Positions 45,570 to 54,274 of a stretch of DNA of 64,000 nt are shown here, piece by piece (position 1 is the first letter of the stretch; every line of letters begins with the position of its first letter). The stretch lies in NCBI RefSeq assembly GCF_009856605.1, contig NZ_CP047242.1:4904001-4968000 (forward strand). The letters are read 5' to 3'. The position numbers and the translations under genes were made by a program. The notes under the pieces are model-generated. The model made no database searches. It saw nothing but the letters and a program-made list of their open reading frames with translations, and had not been told where the DNA came from. The stretch is from Trichormus variabilis 0441 (lineage in GTDB: Bacteria > Cyanobacteriota > Cyanobacteriia > Cyanobacteriales > Nostocaceae).

Positions 45570-46061
45570 ATGGTTAAAACCCCCATTACCGAAGCAATCG
45601 CAGCTGCTGATACCCAAGGTCGCTTCTTAGGCAACACCGAATTACAATCAGCTCGTGGTCGTTATGAGCGCGCTGCTGCTAGCTTAGAAGCTGCTCGTGG
45701 TTTGACTTCCAACGCTCAACGCTTGATCGATGGTGCAACCCAAGCTGTTTACCAAAAATTCCCCTACACCACCCAAACTCCTGGCCCTCAGTTCGCTGCT
45801 GACAGCCGTGGTAAATCCAAGTGCGCTCGTGACGTTGGTCACTACCTACGCATCATCACCTATAGCTTAGTTGCTGGTGGTACTGGCCCCTTGGATGAAT
45901 ACCTAATTGCTGGTTTGGCTGAAATCAACAGCACCTTTGACCTATCTCCTAGCTGGTATGTTGAAGCTCTGAAGCACATCAAAGCTAATCATGGTTTGAG
46001 CGGTCAAGCTGCTAACGAAGCTAACACCTACATCGACTACGCTATCAACGCTCTCAGCTAG
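45570..46061 (+). CDS. cpcA: C-phycocyanin alpha subunit
   Basis: The 163-residue subunit binds one phycocyanobilin at C85 ([12 protein letters not shown]), attached by the CpcE/CpcF lyase encoded downstream. Typical features are [20 protein letters not shown] and the C-terminal [14 protein letters not shown]. Codon use is highly optimised. AAGGAG precedes the ATG. A stable hairpin after the stop probably separates a very abundant cpcBA message from the linker and lyase genes. Confidence 0.99.
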
Positions 46062-46070
46062 ATAGCTTCC

Positions 46071-46135
46071 TGCCCGGAAAGGGGTGCAAGTGCTGGATGT
46101 AGTCATCACCTAGCAGTTGAATCTCGTTCCGGGCA
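46071..46135 (+). promoter_or_regulatory. Inverted repeat between cpcA and cpcC
   Basis: TGCCCGGAA (46071-46079) and TTCCGGGCA (46127-46135) are perfect nine-base arms around a 47-base loop that contains further pairing. The structure begins ten bases after the cpcA stop and lacks a T run: probably a partial terminator or 3' stabiliser for cpcBA mRNA. Confidence 0.8.
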
Positions 46136-46198
46136 TAGTTTTATCTAGGAATAGCTGTCGGTAGTTATAATCGGCAAAAACAATAGGGGAAACTTAAA

Positions 46199-47059
46199 AT
46201 GGCAATTACAGCAGCAGCATCTAGGCTGGGAACAGAGCCTTTTAGCGACGCACCTAAAGTAGAATTACGCCCCAAAGCTAGCAGAGAAGAAGTAGAGTTA
46301 GTAATTCGCGCCGTCTATCGGCACGTTTTGGGCAATGATTACATACTGGCATCAGAGCGCCTTGTAAGTGCAGAGTCTCTATTGAGAGATGGCAATCTGA
46401 CAGTACGTGAATTTGTGCGTAGCGTTGCTAAATCAGAACTCTACAAAAAGAAATTTTTCTACAACAGCTTCCAAACTCGGCTAATCGAACTTAACTACAA
46501 ACACCTGTTGGGTCGCGCGCCTTATGATGAGTCAGAAGTTGTTTACCACTTGGACTTGTACCAAAACAAAGGTTACGATGCCGAAATAGACTCCTACATA
46601 GATTCATGGGAGTATCAAAGCAACTTCGGTGATAACGTCGTTCCTTACTACCGTGGTTTTGAGACTCAAGTAGGACAGAAAACCGCAGGTTTTAACCGGA
46701 TTTTCCGTTTATACCGTGGTTATGCTAACAGTGATCGCGCTCAAGTAGAAGGTACTAGGTCTCGATTAGCGCAGGAATTAGCTAGCAACAAAGCTTCTAC
46801 AATCGTGGGGCCATCTGGAAGTAATGATAGTTGGGGTTTCCGGGCTTCAGCAGATGTAGCTCCCAAGAGAAACTTGGGTAATGCCGTAGGTGAAGGCGAT
46901 CGCGTATATCGACTAGAAGTTACCGGAATCCGTAGTCCTGGCTACCCCAGTGTACGACGGAGTAGCACGGTATTCATAGTACCTTACGAGCGACTCTCTG
47001 ACAAGATCCAGCAAGTTCACAAGCAAGGTGGCAAAATCGTTAGCGTCACCTCTGCGTAA
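46199..47059 (+). CDS. cpcC: Phycocyanin-associated rod linker
   Basis: The 286-residue linker has the N-terminal PBS linker domain ([19 protein letters not shown], about 31-49; [21 protein letters not shown], about 95-115) and a C-terminal CpcD-like domain ([20 protein letters not shown] onward, ending GGKIVSV). It joins adjacent phycocyanin hexamers in the rod. The domain order matches PecC. It is the first gene after the cpcBA hairpin. Start ATG with a purine-rich GGGGAAAC sequence upstream. Confidence 0.98.
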
Positions 47060-47079
47060 GATAAGCGGATTTTGTCAGT

Positions 47080-47150
47080 GGTCGGTGGTCATTAGTTAGT
47101 AGTCAGGATTCAAACAACTGACAACTAGCAACTGACAACTAACACGCGAC
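47080..47150. repeat. Short tandem repeats between cpcC and cpcD
   Basis: Units of GTCGGTGGTCATTAGT and AACTGACAACTAGCAACTGA. They sit inside the operon, so they are part of the cpc transcript. Confidence 0.75.
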
Positions 47151-47189
47151 AGCGCTATAAAACTTACAACAATAGGAGATAGAGAAGTA

Positions 47190-47432
47190 ATGTTCGGTCA
47201 AACCACACTTGGGGCTGGTAGCGTTTCTTCTTCTGCTAGTCGAGTATTTCGCTACGAAGTCGTAGGCTTGCGGCAAAGCTCAGAAACAGACAAAAACAAA
47301 TACAATATCCGCAATAGCGGTAGTGTGTTTATCACAGTGCCATACAGCCGGATGAACGAAGAATACCAACGGATTACCCGTTTGGGTGGCAAAATCGTCA
47401 AGATTGAGCAATTGGTTTCCACAGAGGCATAA
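47190..47432 (+). CDS. cpcD: Rod-capping linker CpcD
   Basis: The 80-residue CpcD-domain protein caps the core-distal end of phycocyanin rods. The hallmark segments are SRVFRYEVVGLRQ near residue 11, SGSVFITVPYSRMNEEYQRI near 43, and GGKIVKIEQL at the end. TAGGAG is spaced correctly before the ATG. Its 3' end is separated from the chosen cpcE start (47446) by 13 bases. The preceding spacer contains short tandem repeats. Confidence 0.97.
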   Translation: MFGQTTLGAGSVSSSASRVFRYEVVGLRQSSETDKNKYNIRNSGSVFITVPYSRMNEEYQRITRLGGKIVKIEQLVSTEA

Positions 47433-47445
47433 CAGCGCCCTGGTA

Positions 47446-48276
47446 ATGATAGAACCCAGTGTGGAAGAATTTCCCGCAGACAACGGGCCACAGCTAACAC
47501 CAGAACTAGCCATAGCTAATCTGCAATCATCAGACTTAAGTCTCCGCTATTATGCTGCTTGGTGGATAGGCAAGTATCGGGTGAAGGAAGGTGCTGCTGT
47601 TGATGGTTTAATTGCAGCCTTAGAGGATGAAGCCGATAGAACTGAACTTGGTGGTTATCCTTTGCGGCGCAATGCAGCCAGGGCATTAGGGAAATTGGGC
47701 GATCGTAAAGCCGTACCAGGCTTAATTAAGTGCTTGGATTGTCCTGACTTTTACGTGCGTGAAGCAGCAGCCCAATCTCTGGAAATGCTCAAAGATAAAG
47801 CAGCAGCACCAGCACTCATCAAATTACTGGATGGGGGAGTCGCACAGGCCGTGCAAGTAACAGGGCGACCTCATCTAGTCCAACCCTACGAAGCAGTATT
47901 AGAAGCGTTAGGAGCTATTGGTGCTACTGATGCCATTCCTCTGATTCAGCCATTTCTAAAGCATCCAGTCTCACGAGTGCAGTGCGCCGCAGCTAGAGCA
48001 ATGTATCAACTGACACAAGAACCAGTATATGGAGAGCTGCTGGTAAAAGTGTTAGAAGGTAATGACCTCAACCTACGACGAGTTGCTTTGGGAGATTTGG
48101 GTGCAATTGGATACTTGGCAGCAGCAGAAGCGATCGCCAACGCCAAAGCCGAAAACAGCTTCAAACTCATAGCCCTCAAAGGATTGCTAGAACATCAGAT
48201 GTCAGCAGAGTCAAACGCCCTCTCAATATCTGATCAAGCTATCCGGGTCATGAAGCTCATGGATTCATTGTTGTAG
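47446..48276 (+). CDS. cpcE: Phycocyanobilin lyase subunit CpcE
   Basis: The 276-residue HEAT-repeat lyase subunit (ATG 47446, MIEPSVEEF) works with CpcF to attach phycocyanobilin to the alpha-phycocyanin cysteine. Conserved segments are LTPELAIANLQSSDLSLRYY near residue 17, GGYPLRRNAARALGKLGDRK near 67, and RVQCAAARAMYQLTQEPVYG near 175. Similarity to PecE is extensive. An in-frame start at 47386 would overlap cpcD by 47 bases and add 20 residues with no family support, so the internal ATG is preferred. Confidence 0.97.
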   Translation: MIEPSVEEFPADNGPQLTPELAIANLQSSDLSLRYYAAWWIGKYRVKEGAAVDGLIAALEDEADRTELGGYPLRRNAARALGKLGDRKAVPGLIKCLDCPDFYVREAAAQSLEMLKDKAAAPALIKLLDGGVAQAVQVTGRPHLVQPYEAVLEALGAIGATDAIPLIQPFLKHPVSRVQCAAARAMYQLTQEPVYGELLVKVLEGNDLNLRRVALGDLGAIGYLAAAEAIANAKAENSFKLIALKGLLEHQMSAESNALSISDQAIRVMKLMDSLL

Positions 48277-48378
48277 TCAATAGTCCGTAGTCCATAGTCC
48301 GTAGTCCATAGTAGTTGACTATTGACCATTGACTATTGACTGTTGACTATTAACTATTAAACGTTGACTAATGACTGA
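48275..48378. repeat. Short tandem repeats between cpcE and cpcF
   Basis: About 100 bases of AGTCCGTAGTCCATAGTCC units followed by TTGACTATTGACCATTGACT units. The two halves are complementary in character, and the end of the array supplies the cpcF start (ACTAATGACTGATGAAC). Confidence 0.85.
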
Positions 48379-48973
48379 TGAACTAATTAATGGCGTTGCT
48401 CTGGCGGATACACCAGAGAAACTGGTAAAAGCAGTACAGGAATTGGCACTAGCCAAAGATGTAGCTGCAATTCCCACTTTAATAGCTGTGTTTGGTTATA
48501 ACAACCCAACGGCAGCAGCAATCGCCTCTACTGCCTTGGTGCAGATGGGAGAAGTAGCAGTCCCCCATTTACTCACTCAAATAGATGACTATAACTATGG
48601 CGCACGGGCTTATTCGATTCGCACACTCGCGGCGATCGCTGATCCCCGTGCTTTAGATGTATTAATCGATGCTGCTGCTACAGACTTTGCTCCTAGTGTC
48701 CGCCGGGCTGCGGCTAAAGGATTAGGGAACTTACATTGGCACAAGCTAGATTTTCCCGACAACCAAACAGCACCCAAAAAAGCCTTGGAAACACTGCTGT
48801 TTATTTCTCAAGATGCAGAATGGTCGATTCGCTATGCAGCGATCGTCGGTCTGCAAGGTTTAGTAAACATACCCGATTTACAACAGCCCATCCATACTAG
48901 ACTCAAAGAAATGCTGGTAACTGATACCGAAAAGGCAGTCCGCGCCCGCATTCTATTGGCTCAAAGTCAATAG
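48371..48973 (+). CDS. cpcF: Phycocyanobilin lyase subunit CpcF
   Basis: The 200-residue HEAT-repeat protein is the CpcE partner in chromophorylation of alpha-phycocyanin. It has repeats ALVQMGEVAVPHLLTQIDDY, RAYSIRTLAAIADPRALDVL, SVRRAAAKGLGNL and IRYAAIVGLQGL. Unlike PecF it lacks the NHCQGN motif, the corresponding loop being shorter, as expected for a non-isomerising lyase. Its ATG lies within a short tandem repeat, and no Shine-Dalgarno sequence is visible, which may limit lyase synthesis. Confidence 0.96.
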   Translation: MTDELINGVALADTPEKLVKAVQELALAKDVAAIPTLIAVFGYNNPTAAAIASTALVQMGEVAVPHLLTQIDDYNYGARAYSIRTLAAIADPRALDVLIDAAATDFAPSVRRAAAKGLGNLHWHKLDFPDNQTAPKKALETLLFISQDAEWSIRYAAIVGLQGLVNIPDLQQPIHTRLKEMLVTDTEKAVRARILLAQSQ

Positions 48974-49009
48974 TTGAATTGAGTTTCATAAGAAAAGGTG
49001 AAAGTAAAA

Positions 49010-49849
49010 ATGTCAATACCTCTGCTGGAATATGCACCTTCTTCACAAAACCAACGTGTAGAAGGTTACGAAGTACCAAACGAAGATACCCCAACTATTT
49101 ATCGGTTAGCTGCGGCGATCGATGATGCCGATGTTGATGCCATTATTTGGGCAGCATATCGGCAAATTTTCAGCGAACACCTGATTATTAAAAGCAATCG
49201 TCAATCCTTCTTAGAATCTCAACTACGGAACCGGGCAATCAACGTCCGTGATTTTATCCGGGGATTGGGCAAATCAGAAGTTTACCGCACCCAGGTAGCA
49301 GAACTCAACTCCAACTACCGTTTAGTTGACATCACCTTAAAGCGGTTTTTGGGACGTGCAGCTTATAACCAAGATGAAGAAATCGCTTGGTCAATTGTCA
49401 TTGGCACTCAGGGTTTACATGGTTTTATTGATGCTCTGTTAGACAGCGACGAGTATAGAGAAAACTTCGGTGATGACATCGTACCCTACCAACGCCGACG
49501 CTATAAAGACAGACCCTTTAACCTAGTTAACCCCCGGTATAACGCATATTGGCGCGATCGCCAAACCCTCACCGCCCTGGGAGGACGTTCCTTCTACAAC
49601 GCCCGTACTTCTGGCACTTTAACAAAAGACGATATTCGTCGCGCCATTCCCGCCAACTTCATGGCATTGGCAGGTAAAATCCTCACCCCAGAACGGAACT
49701 ACCAGCGCACCATCGCTTCCGTCACCTCCCAAATTAAAGATATAAAAATTCCTGACACCAGCCGCGAAGTAACAACCCCCGAAGTCACCGTTAAACCAGT
49801 GGCCGTAGCTTTGCCATATCGTTATATCCCTGGTAACAAGACCACTTGA
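49010..49849 (+). CDS. cpcG1: Phycobilisome rod-core linker CpcG1
   Basis: The 279-residue linker starts at ATG 49010 ([22 protein letters not shown]), the conserved CpcG opening. An upstream in-frame GTG at 48998 would add four residues. It has one PBS linker domain ([70 protein letters not shown]) and a long C-terminal region (residues about 180-279), soluble and basic. It attaches rods to the allophycocyanin core. First of four tandem paralogues. Confidence 0.97.
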   Translation: MSIPLLEYAPSSQNQRVEGYEVPNEDTPTIYRLAAAIDDADVDAIIWAAYRQIFSEHLIIKSNRQSFLESQLRNRAINVRDFIRGLGKSEVYRTQVAELNSNYRLVDITLKRFLGRAAYNQDEEIAWSIVIGTQGLHGFIDALLDSDEYRENFGDDIVPYQRRRYKDRPFNLVNPRYNAYWRDRQTLTALGGRSFYNARTSGTLTKDDIRRAIPANFMALAGKILTPERNYQRTIASVTSQIKDIKIPDTSREVTTPEVTVKPVAVALPYRYIPGNKTT

Positions 49850-49854
49850 AGCGA

Positions 49855-49935
49855 TAACTGTACAGACGCGATTCATCGCATTTCTAACAATTGTACAGAC
49901 GCGATTCATCGCGTCTCCAACAACTGACAACTAAA
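49855..49935. repeat. Duplicated palindromic repeat between cpcG1 and cpcG2
   Basis: TGTACAGACGCGATTCATCG occurs twice (from 49859 and from 49892). The second is extended into GACGCGATTCATCGCGTC, a perfect eight-base-arm palindrome. A GACAACT tail (CAACTGACAACTAAAC) precedes cpcG2. Confidence 0.8.
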
Positions 49936-49942
49936 CCAAACT

Positions 49943-50686
49943 ATGTCAATCCCATTACTTGAATACAAACCCAGTTCTCAAAACCAGCGTGTTCCTGGGT
50001 ACGAAGTTCCTAACGAAGATACCCCCAGAATCTACCGCATCGAAGATGCCGCCTACGATAGCGAACTCAAAGAAATCATTTGGGCTACTTATCGGCAAGT
50101 ATTTAGCGAACACGTCATTTTGAAATTCTTCCGCCAGGGCAACCTAGAATCCCAACTGAAAAATCGGGCAATCAGCGTCCGCGACTTCGTTCGGGGTCTA
50201 GCAAAATCAGAGGCTTTCAAGACTTTAGTCATCAAGAGTAACTCTAATTACCGCCTTGTAGAATTAGCACTGAAACGCCTTTTGGGTCGTGCGCCTTATA
50301 ATAAGGATGAAGAAATTGCATGGTCAATCAAGATAGCAACCAATGGTTGGGATGGCTTTGTTGATGCGCTGCTAGATTCGGAAGAATATCAGAGCAACTT
50401 CGGTGAGAACATAGTCCCCTACCAACGGCGACGCTACAAAGATAGACCCTTCAATCTAGTCACCCCACGCTACGGCAACTACTGGCGCGATAAGTTGGAA
50501 AGTGAGCGCTACATAGAAGGTGATATTAAGAATTTCTTGGAATTAGCTAAATCCATAGAAATTAAGACCGTCACCTTTACACCAGTCAGCACTGCCAATA
50601 TTAACATTCCCGATACAACTCGGAACACCACACCAACAGGGATTCCCATCTCCGTAAATCCTAGCGCCAATTTCCCCGTGCGGTAA
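49943..50686 (+). CDS. cpcG2: Phycobilisome rod-core linker CpcG2
   Basis: The 247-residue paralogue has the same N-terminal linker domain as CpcG1 ([76 protein letters not shown]), and a shorter C-terminal tail (residues about 190-247), rich in T, N and P. It is most similar to CpcG1 in the core-facing region. Presumed role: rod-core attachment in the hemidiscoidal phycobilisome, alternative to CpcG1. It begins at ATG 49943 in the GACAACT-type repeat tail, without a clear Shine-Dalgarno sequence. Confidence 0.96.
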   Translation: MSIPLLEYKPSSQNQRVPGYEVPNEDTPRIYRIEDAAYDSELKEIIWATYRQVFSEHVILKFFRQGNLESQLKNRAISVRDFVRGLAKSEAFKTLVIKSNSNYRLVELALKRLLGRAPYNKDEEIAWSIKIATNGWDGFVDALLDSEEYQSNFGENIVPYQRRRYKDRPFNLVTPRYGNYWRDKLESERYIEGDIKNFLELAKSIEIKTVTFTPVSTANINIPDTTRNTTPTGIPISVNPSANFPVR

Positions 50687-50724
50687 GTTGCCGACCTACT
50701 TCTTTAAAACCGGAGATTTTCACA

Positions 50725-51438
50725 ATGGCATTACCTTTATTGGAATACAAACCCACAACTCAAAATCAACGAGTTCAGAGTTTTGGGACGGCGGATGTCA
50801 ATGAGGACACCCCTTATATCTACCGTCTAGAAGATGCCAACTCTCCCAGTGAAATTGAAGAACTGATTTGGGCTGCCTATCGCCAAGTCTTTAACGAACA
50901 AGAGATTCTCAAGTTCAACAGACAAATCGGCTTAGAAACCCAACTCAAAAATCGGTCAATCACAGTTAAGGATTTTATTCGGGGTTTAGCCAAGTCAGAG
51001 CGCTTTTATCAGCTAGTTGTTACACCCAACAACAACTATCGGCTGGTGGAAATGAGTCTCAAGCGGCTATTGGGACGCTCTCCCTATAACGAAGAAGAAA
51101 AAATTGCTTGGTCAATTCAAATTGCCAGCAAAGGTTGGGGAGGATTTGTTGATGCACTGATTGATAGTACAGAGTATGAACAAGCCTTCGGTGATAATGC
51201 CGTACCCTACCAACGCAAACGGTTGACTACAGACCGACCATTCAGCTTTACACCCCGTTATGGTGCAGATTACCGCGATCGCGCTGGTATTGTTAGACCA
51301 GGACGTATGAGTAACTGGAATAACAGCGCCAACCAAAATTATGATGGAATGGCAATATTAGGCGTATTGCTAGCCATCAGTACCGGACTGACTTTTCTAT
51401 TCGTCCTAAATTGGTTGGGAATCAGTTCTAGCTTCTGA
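50725..51438 (+). CDS. cpcG3: CpcL-type rod linker CpcG3 with C-terminal membrane helix
   Basis: The 237-residue linker has the CpcG linker domain ([60 protein letters not shown]) but ends in a hydrophobic helix, [20 protein letters not shown], at about residues 209-228. This is the CpcL signature. In Anabaena 7120, the CpcG3/CpcL protein organises rod-only phycobilisomes that associate with photosystem I. The membrane anchor replaces the soluble tail of CpcG1/G2/G4. It lies in the middle of the cpcG array rather than at an end. Confidence 0.96.
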   Translation: MALPLLEYKPTTQNQRVQSFGTADVNEDTPYIYRLEDANSPSEIEELIWAAYRQVFNEQEILKFNRQIGLETQLKNRSITVKDFIRGLAKSERFYQLVVTPNNNYRLVEMSLKRLLGRSPYNEEEKIAWSIQIASKGWGGFVDALIDSTEYEQAFGDNAVPYQRKRLTTDRPFSFTPRYGADYRDRAGIVRPGRMSNWNNSANQNYDGMAILGVLLAISTGLTFLFVLNWLGISSSF

Positions 51439-51547
51439 ACCTAATGCGGGAAAATAAGTAAAGCATGAAGGAGGATTTTGAGAAATCAAGCCTCTTTCAG
51501 TTAATAAAGCTAGCTGTTTAACTTTTTAATAAGGGGAATAACTCAGC

Positions 51548-52309
51548 ATGGCATTGCCATTACTCCAATACAAACCAAGCTCTCAAAATCACCGGGTTGC
51601 CAGCTTTGGTGCGGCTGACCAAAATGAAGATACACCATACATCTATCGTATAGAAGATGTCAGCTCATACACTGATATTCAAAACATCATTTGGGCTTCC
51701 TATCGCCAAGTCTTCAGCGAACATGAAATCCTCAAATTCAACCGCCAAAAAACTCTGGAATCCCAGGTGAAGAACGGTTCTATTTCCGTCAGAGATTTCA
51801 TTCGTGGTTTAGCTAAGTCTGAAGCTTTTTACCGTTTAGTAGTCTCAGTTAACAACAACTACCGCCTAGTTGACATCACTCTCAAGCGCCTGTTGGGTCG
51901 TTCTTCCTACAATAAAGACGAGCAAATTGCTTGGTCTATTGTTATCGGAACCAAAGGTTTTAGCGGTTTTGTTGATGCACTCATCGACAGTGAAGAGTAC
52001 ACCAAGAACTTTGGCGAAAACATCGTACCTTACCAACGCAAACGGATGGAAGGTCGCCCCTACAACTTGGTAACACCACGCTACGGCGAAGACTTCCAAG
52101 AAAAAGCAGGCACAGTTCAAACCGACTGGCGCTTTACCTTGGACAAATTCTACAGCCGCAAGTCCCAAGAAAAACAACTACGGGAAGGCGACCCTCGGAA
52201 GTTTGCAGATTTAGCAGCTTCAGTTGGTAACCAAGGTAACTACGCACAAAGAATCTCTGCTTTTGATATCGATTATCTAAATGCAGTGCCAAACCGTACC
52301 AGACGCTAA
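51548..52309 (+). CDS. cpcG4: Phycobilisome rod-core linker CpcG4
   Basis: The 253-residue linker has the standard CpcG opening ([20 protein letters not shown]), the linker domain ([60 protein letters not shown]), and a soluble C-terminal tail (about 185-253) with a basic [20 protein letters not shown] segment. Codon use is optimised, suggesting high expression. It ends the cpc operon; no strong terminator is obvious in the following 160 bases. AAGGGGAA precedes the start. Confidence 0.96.
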   Translation: MALPLLQYKPSSQNHRVASFGAADQNEDTPYIYRIEDVSSYTDIQNIIWASYRQVFSEHEILKFNRQKTLESQVKNGSISVRDFIRGLAKSEAFYRLVVSVNNNYRLVDITLKRLLGRSSYNKDEQIAWSIVIGTKGFSGFVDALIDSEEYTKNFGENIVPYQRKRMEGRPYNLVTPRYGEDFQEKAGTVQTDWRFTLDKFYSRKSQEKQLREGDPRKFADLAASVGNQGNYAQRISAFDIDYLNAVPNRTRR

Positions 52310-52470
52310 GATTTAAAATCTGAGTGTTGATAATTTGATACTGGGTCTAGTTTTTGCGTTGATGTGACGAAAAGTTAGCAATTTTTCTGTTAGCTAGGCG
52401 TGACATTGGGTGGAGGCTAGACTCAGTTGTTTTTAGGGGTTTAGGGGTGCGTAAGTTCTGGCTTCTTTTA

Positions 52471-53283
52471 CTATATTTTTTGACCACTGACGAAAAAAGT
52501 TAAATTTTCGTACCAAACACCTTGCTCTGTCGCTTTCGCTTCAATTTCTCGACAATATTCTGCTTGCAACTTTTCCATCTGTGCTGATGACAGATTCAAT
52601 AAAGGATTTTCTCTAGGGTGGAACCATCCGCCATTCCATCTTTTAGCTTGCTCTAGGCTGCGGTAGAAACCAAGTTGCTGAGTTTTCACCTCAATATTTT
52701 CAAAACTAGCCGCCTGCATGAGATGATGACACTTTTCGATAGTACCTGTTGGTTCATTGATATTAACGAGTAAAATATCATTTTCTGCACAAGCTTTAAT
52801 CAGAGTTGGCGCTTCGCATGACTCTTGAGAACAGCAAGAAAATCCTACTATTCCACCTTTTTTGAGAAACCGATACCACTTACCTAAAGCAGCCGGAATA
52901 TCTTGGAAATAGACGATCGCGGTAGAACAAAGAATGACATCAAAACTTTCATCTTCAAAGTTGATGTATTCGGCATCTGCTTTTATTAATTCGATATTTT
53001 GCCACCCTAGTGTTTTAATCTTCTGTTCCGCTTGAGCCAGCATTCCTGAAGAAAAATCTACGCCAATTACCTTGCCAGTAGAACCAACAATTTCAGCAGC
53101 AGCGATCGCAATAATACCCGTCCCCGTCGCCAAATCCAATACTTTCTGCCCAGTTTTTAAGGGAATCAGTTCTAATAAAGGCAAAGCGCGACGGATTGTA
53201 TAGTCGTTGTCATAACTGGTTCTACTGTCGAAAAAGTTGATTACGTCAATCTTATATTTTTGCTCGTATTCTCTGTTATCCAT
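52471..53283 (-). CDS. Class I SAM-dependent methyltransferase
   Basis: The 270-residue protein has the SAM-binding motif VLDLATGTGIIAIAAAEIVG near residue 45, VIGVDFSSGMLAQA, and motif IV-type SFDVILCSTAIVYFQDIPAA near 112. The class resembles UbiE/small-molecule methyltransferases, but the substrate is not identifiable. A C-terminal segment (about 195-270) has a tryptophan-rich WNGGWFHPRENPLLNLS portion. It is 10 bases downstream of the HD-domain gene on the same strand, so the two are probably co-transcribed. Confidence 0.88.
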   Translation of the reverse strand: MDNREYEQKYKIDVINFFDSRTSYDNDYTIRRALPLLELIPLKTGQKVLDLATGTGIIAIAAAEIVGSTGKVIGVDFSSGMLAQAEQKIKTLGWQNIELIKADAEYINFEDESFDVILCSTAIVYFQDIPAALGKWYRFLKKGGIVGFSCCSQESCEAPTLIKACAENDILLVNINEPTGTIEKCHHLMQAASFENIEVKTQQLGFYRSLEQAKRWNGGWFHPRENPLLNLSSAQMEKLQAEYCREIEAKATEQGVWYENLTFFVSGQKI

Positions 53284-53287
53284 AAAT

Positions 53288-53356
53288 CTAATACTAGTTC
53301 TCTATGAAGTTGCACCCAATAAATGATGTAGAGACGTTGCATGGAATGTCTCTACT
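53288..53356. repeat. MITE-like element B, truncated copy 2
   Basis: Left half of the element found at 36963 and 63541 (CTCTATGAAGTTGCACC...GATGTAGAGACGTTGCATGG). It overlaps the 3' end of the HD-domain gene and supplies its stop codon. Confidence 0.8.
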
Positions 53357-54007
53357 CATTAAATGTTTAATTTCTGCTTGTAAATTAGCTCTAGCAGATT
53401 CTTCAGCAAGTTCATACATCAAAGGTGTGAAATATATACGCTGTCTTTGCAAAAATTTTTCTAAAACTCGTGTCCGTCCTTGAACATAATCAGTTTCTGA
53501 CACCCAAGCATATTCTTGACGGATGGCGTGAGCATATTCTTGATAATCTACTGGGTTAGTCGCCAAAATTGCCAAATCGGCATCTAATAAAACCTGACTA
53601 TCAATATCATCAGCTTGGTGATGCTTGGTGCTGAGAATGAGGCGCTTCACTTTGGTTATGCAACTGAGGGGAATGCCTAAACTCTGGAGTGCTTCACCAG
53701 CATAGTCAGAGCTTTTTTCTTCATTATCTTGGGCTTGAGTATCATAAATTACATCATGGAACCAAGCCGCAAGTTCCACCCTAGCCAAGTCTTGAGCGTA
53801 AGTTCCTAAAGTTTGGATCGTCTGGAGAACACAACTAATATGCTTTAGCGTGTGGTAATGGCGATGAGGGGAAGAATAAGCTTGAATTAAGTGCGTAAAT
53901 ACCTGGGTGGCAGATGTTTTGTCCACTGAGAAATGTTGCAGTGTTTGTTGCCATTGGTAATATAGAAAATTTTCTGCTGTCTGCATCAGAGCAATTTCCA
54001 TCATCAT
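53294..54007 (-). CDS. HD-domain metal-dependent phosphohydrolase-like protein
   Basis: The 237-residue protein has an HD-type pattern: H in YHTLKHISCVLQT near residue 50, ARVELAAWFHDVIYD with the central HD near 80, and VLLDADLAILA near 140. Proteins of this class hydrolyse phosphate esters or (d)NTPs; the substrate is unknown. The last 20 residues (SRDIPCNVSTSFIGCNFIEN) and the stop are encoded by a dispersed repeat, so the native C-terminus has been replaced or extended. ATG 54007 has an AGTAGGA site upstream; TTG 54040 is less likely. Confidence 0.85.
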   Translation of the reverse strand: MMMEIALMQTAENFLYYQWQQTLQHFSVDKTSATQVFTHLIQAYSSPHRHYHTLKHISCVLQTIQTLGTYAQDLARVELAAWFHDVIYDTQAQDNEEKSSDYAGEALQSLGIPLSCITKVKRLILSTKHHQADDIDSQVLLDADLAILATNPVDYQEYAHAIRQEYAWVSETDYVQGRTRVLEKFLQRQRIYFTPLMYELAEESARANLQAEIKHLMSRDIPCNVSTSFIGCNFIEN

Positions 54008-54113
54008 TGTCCTACTTAAATAACTGTAGGACTTTTGCAAATTGCAATTTTAAATCGCTTATGGGTGGTGACAATAAAATTGACGAGTCACAATAGAAAA
54101 CACGGACTTTACA

Positions 54114-54243
54114 TATAGGAATCCGATTTGATTATTGAAAATATCTAAGTATCTGTAGGGTGGGCAATGACTACCACAACCATGATACGGTGGGCATTGA
54201 CTGTCCTACCTACATTTCAGAAATCAAATACTGATCCTATATA
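54114..54243. repeat. MITE-like element A, copy 2
   Basis: About 130 bases bounded by imperfect terminal inverted repeats: TATAGGAATCCGATTTGATT at one end and AATCAAATACTGATCCTATA at the other (16 of 20 positions pair). TATA flanks both ends, typical of TA-targeting miniature elements. It lies in the promoter region of the proline oxidase gene. Confidence 0.8.
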
Positions 54244-54274
54244 AAGTCTTAAATTAACTCAGGAGTTCCTATCA

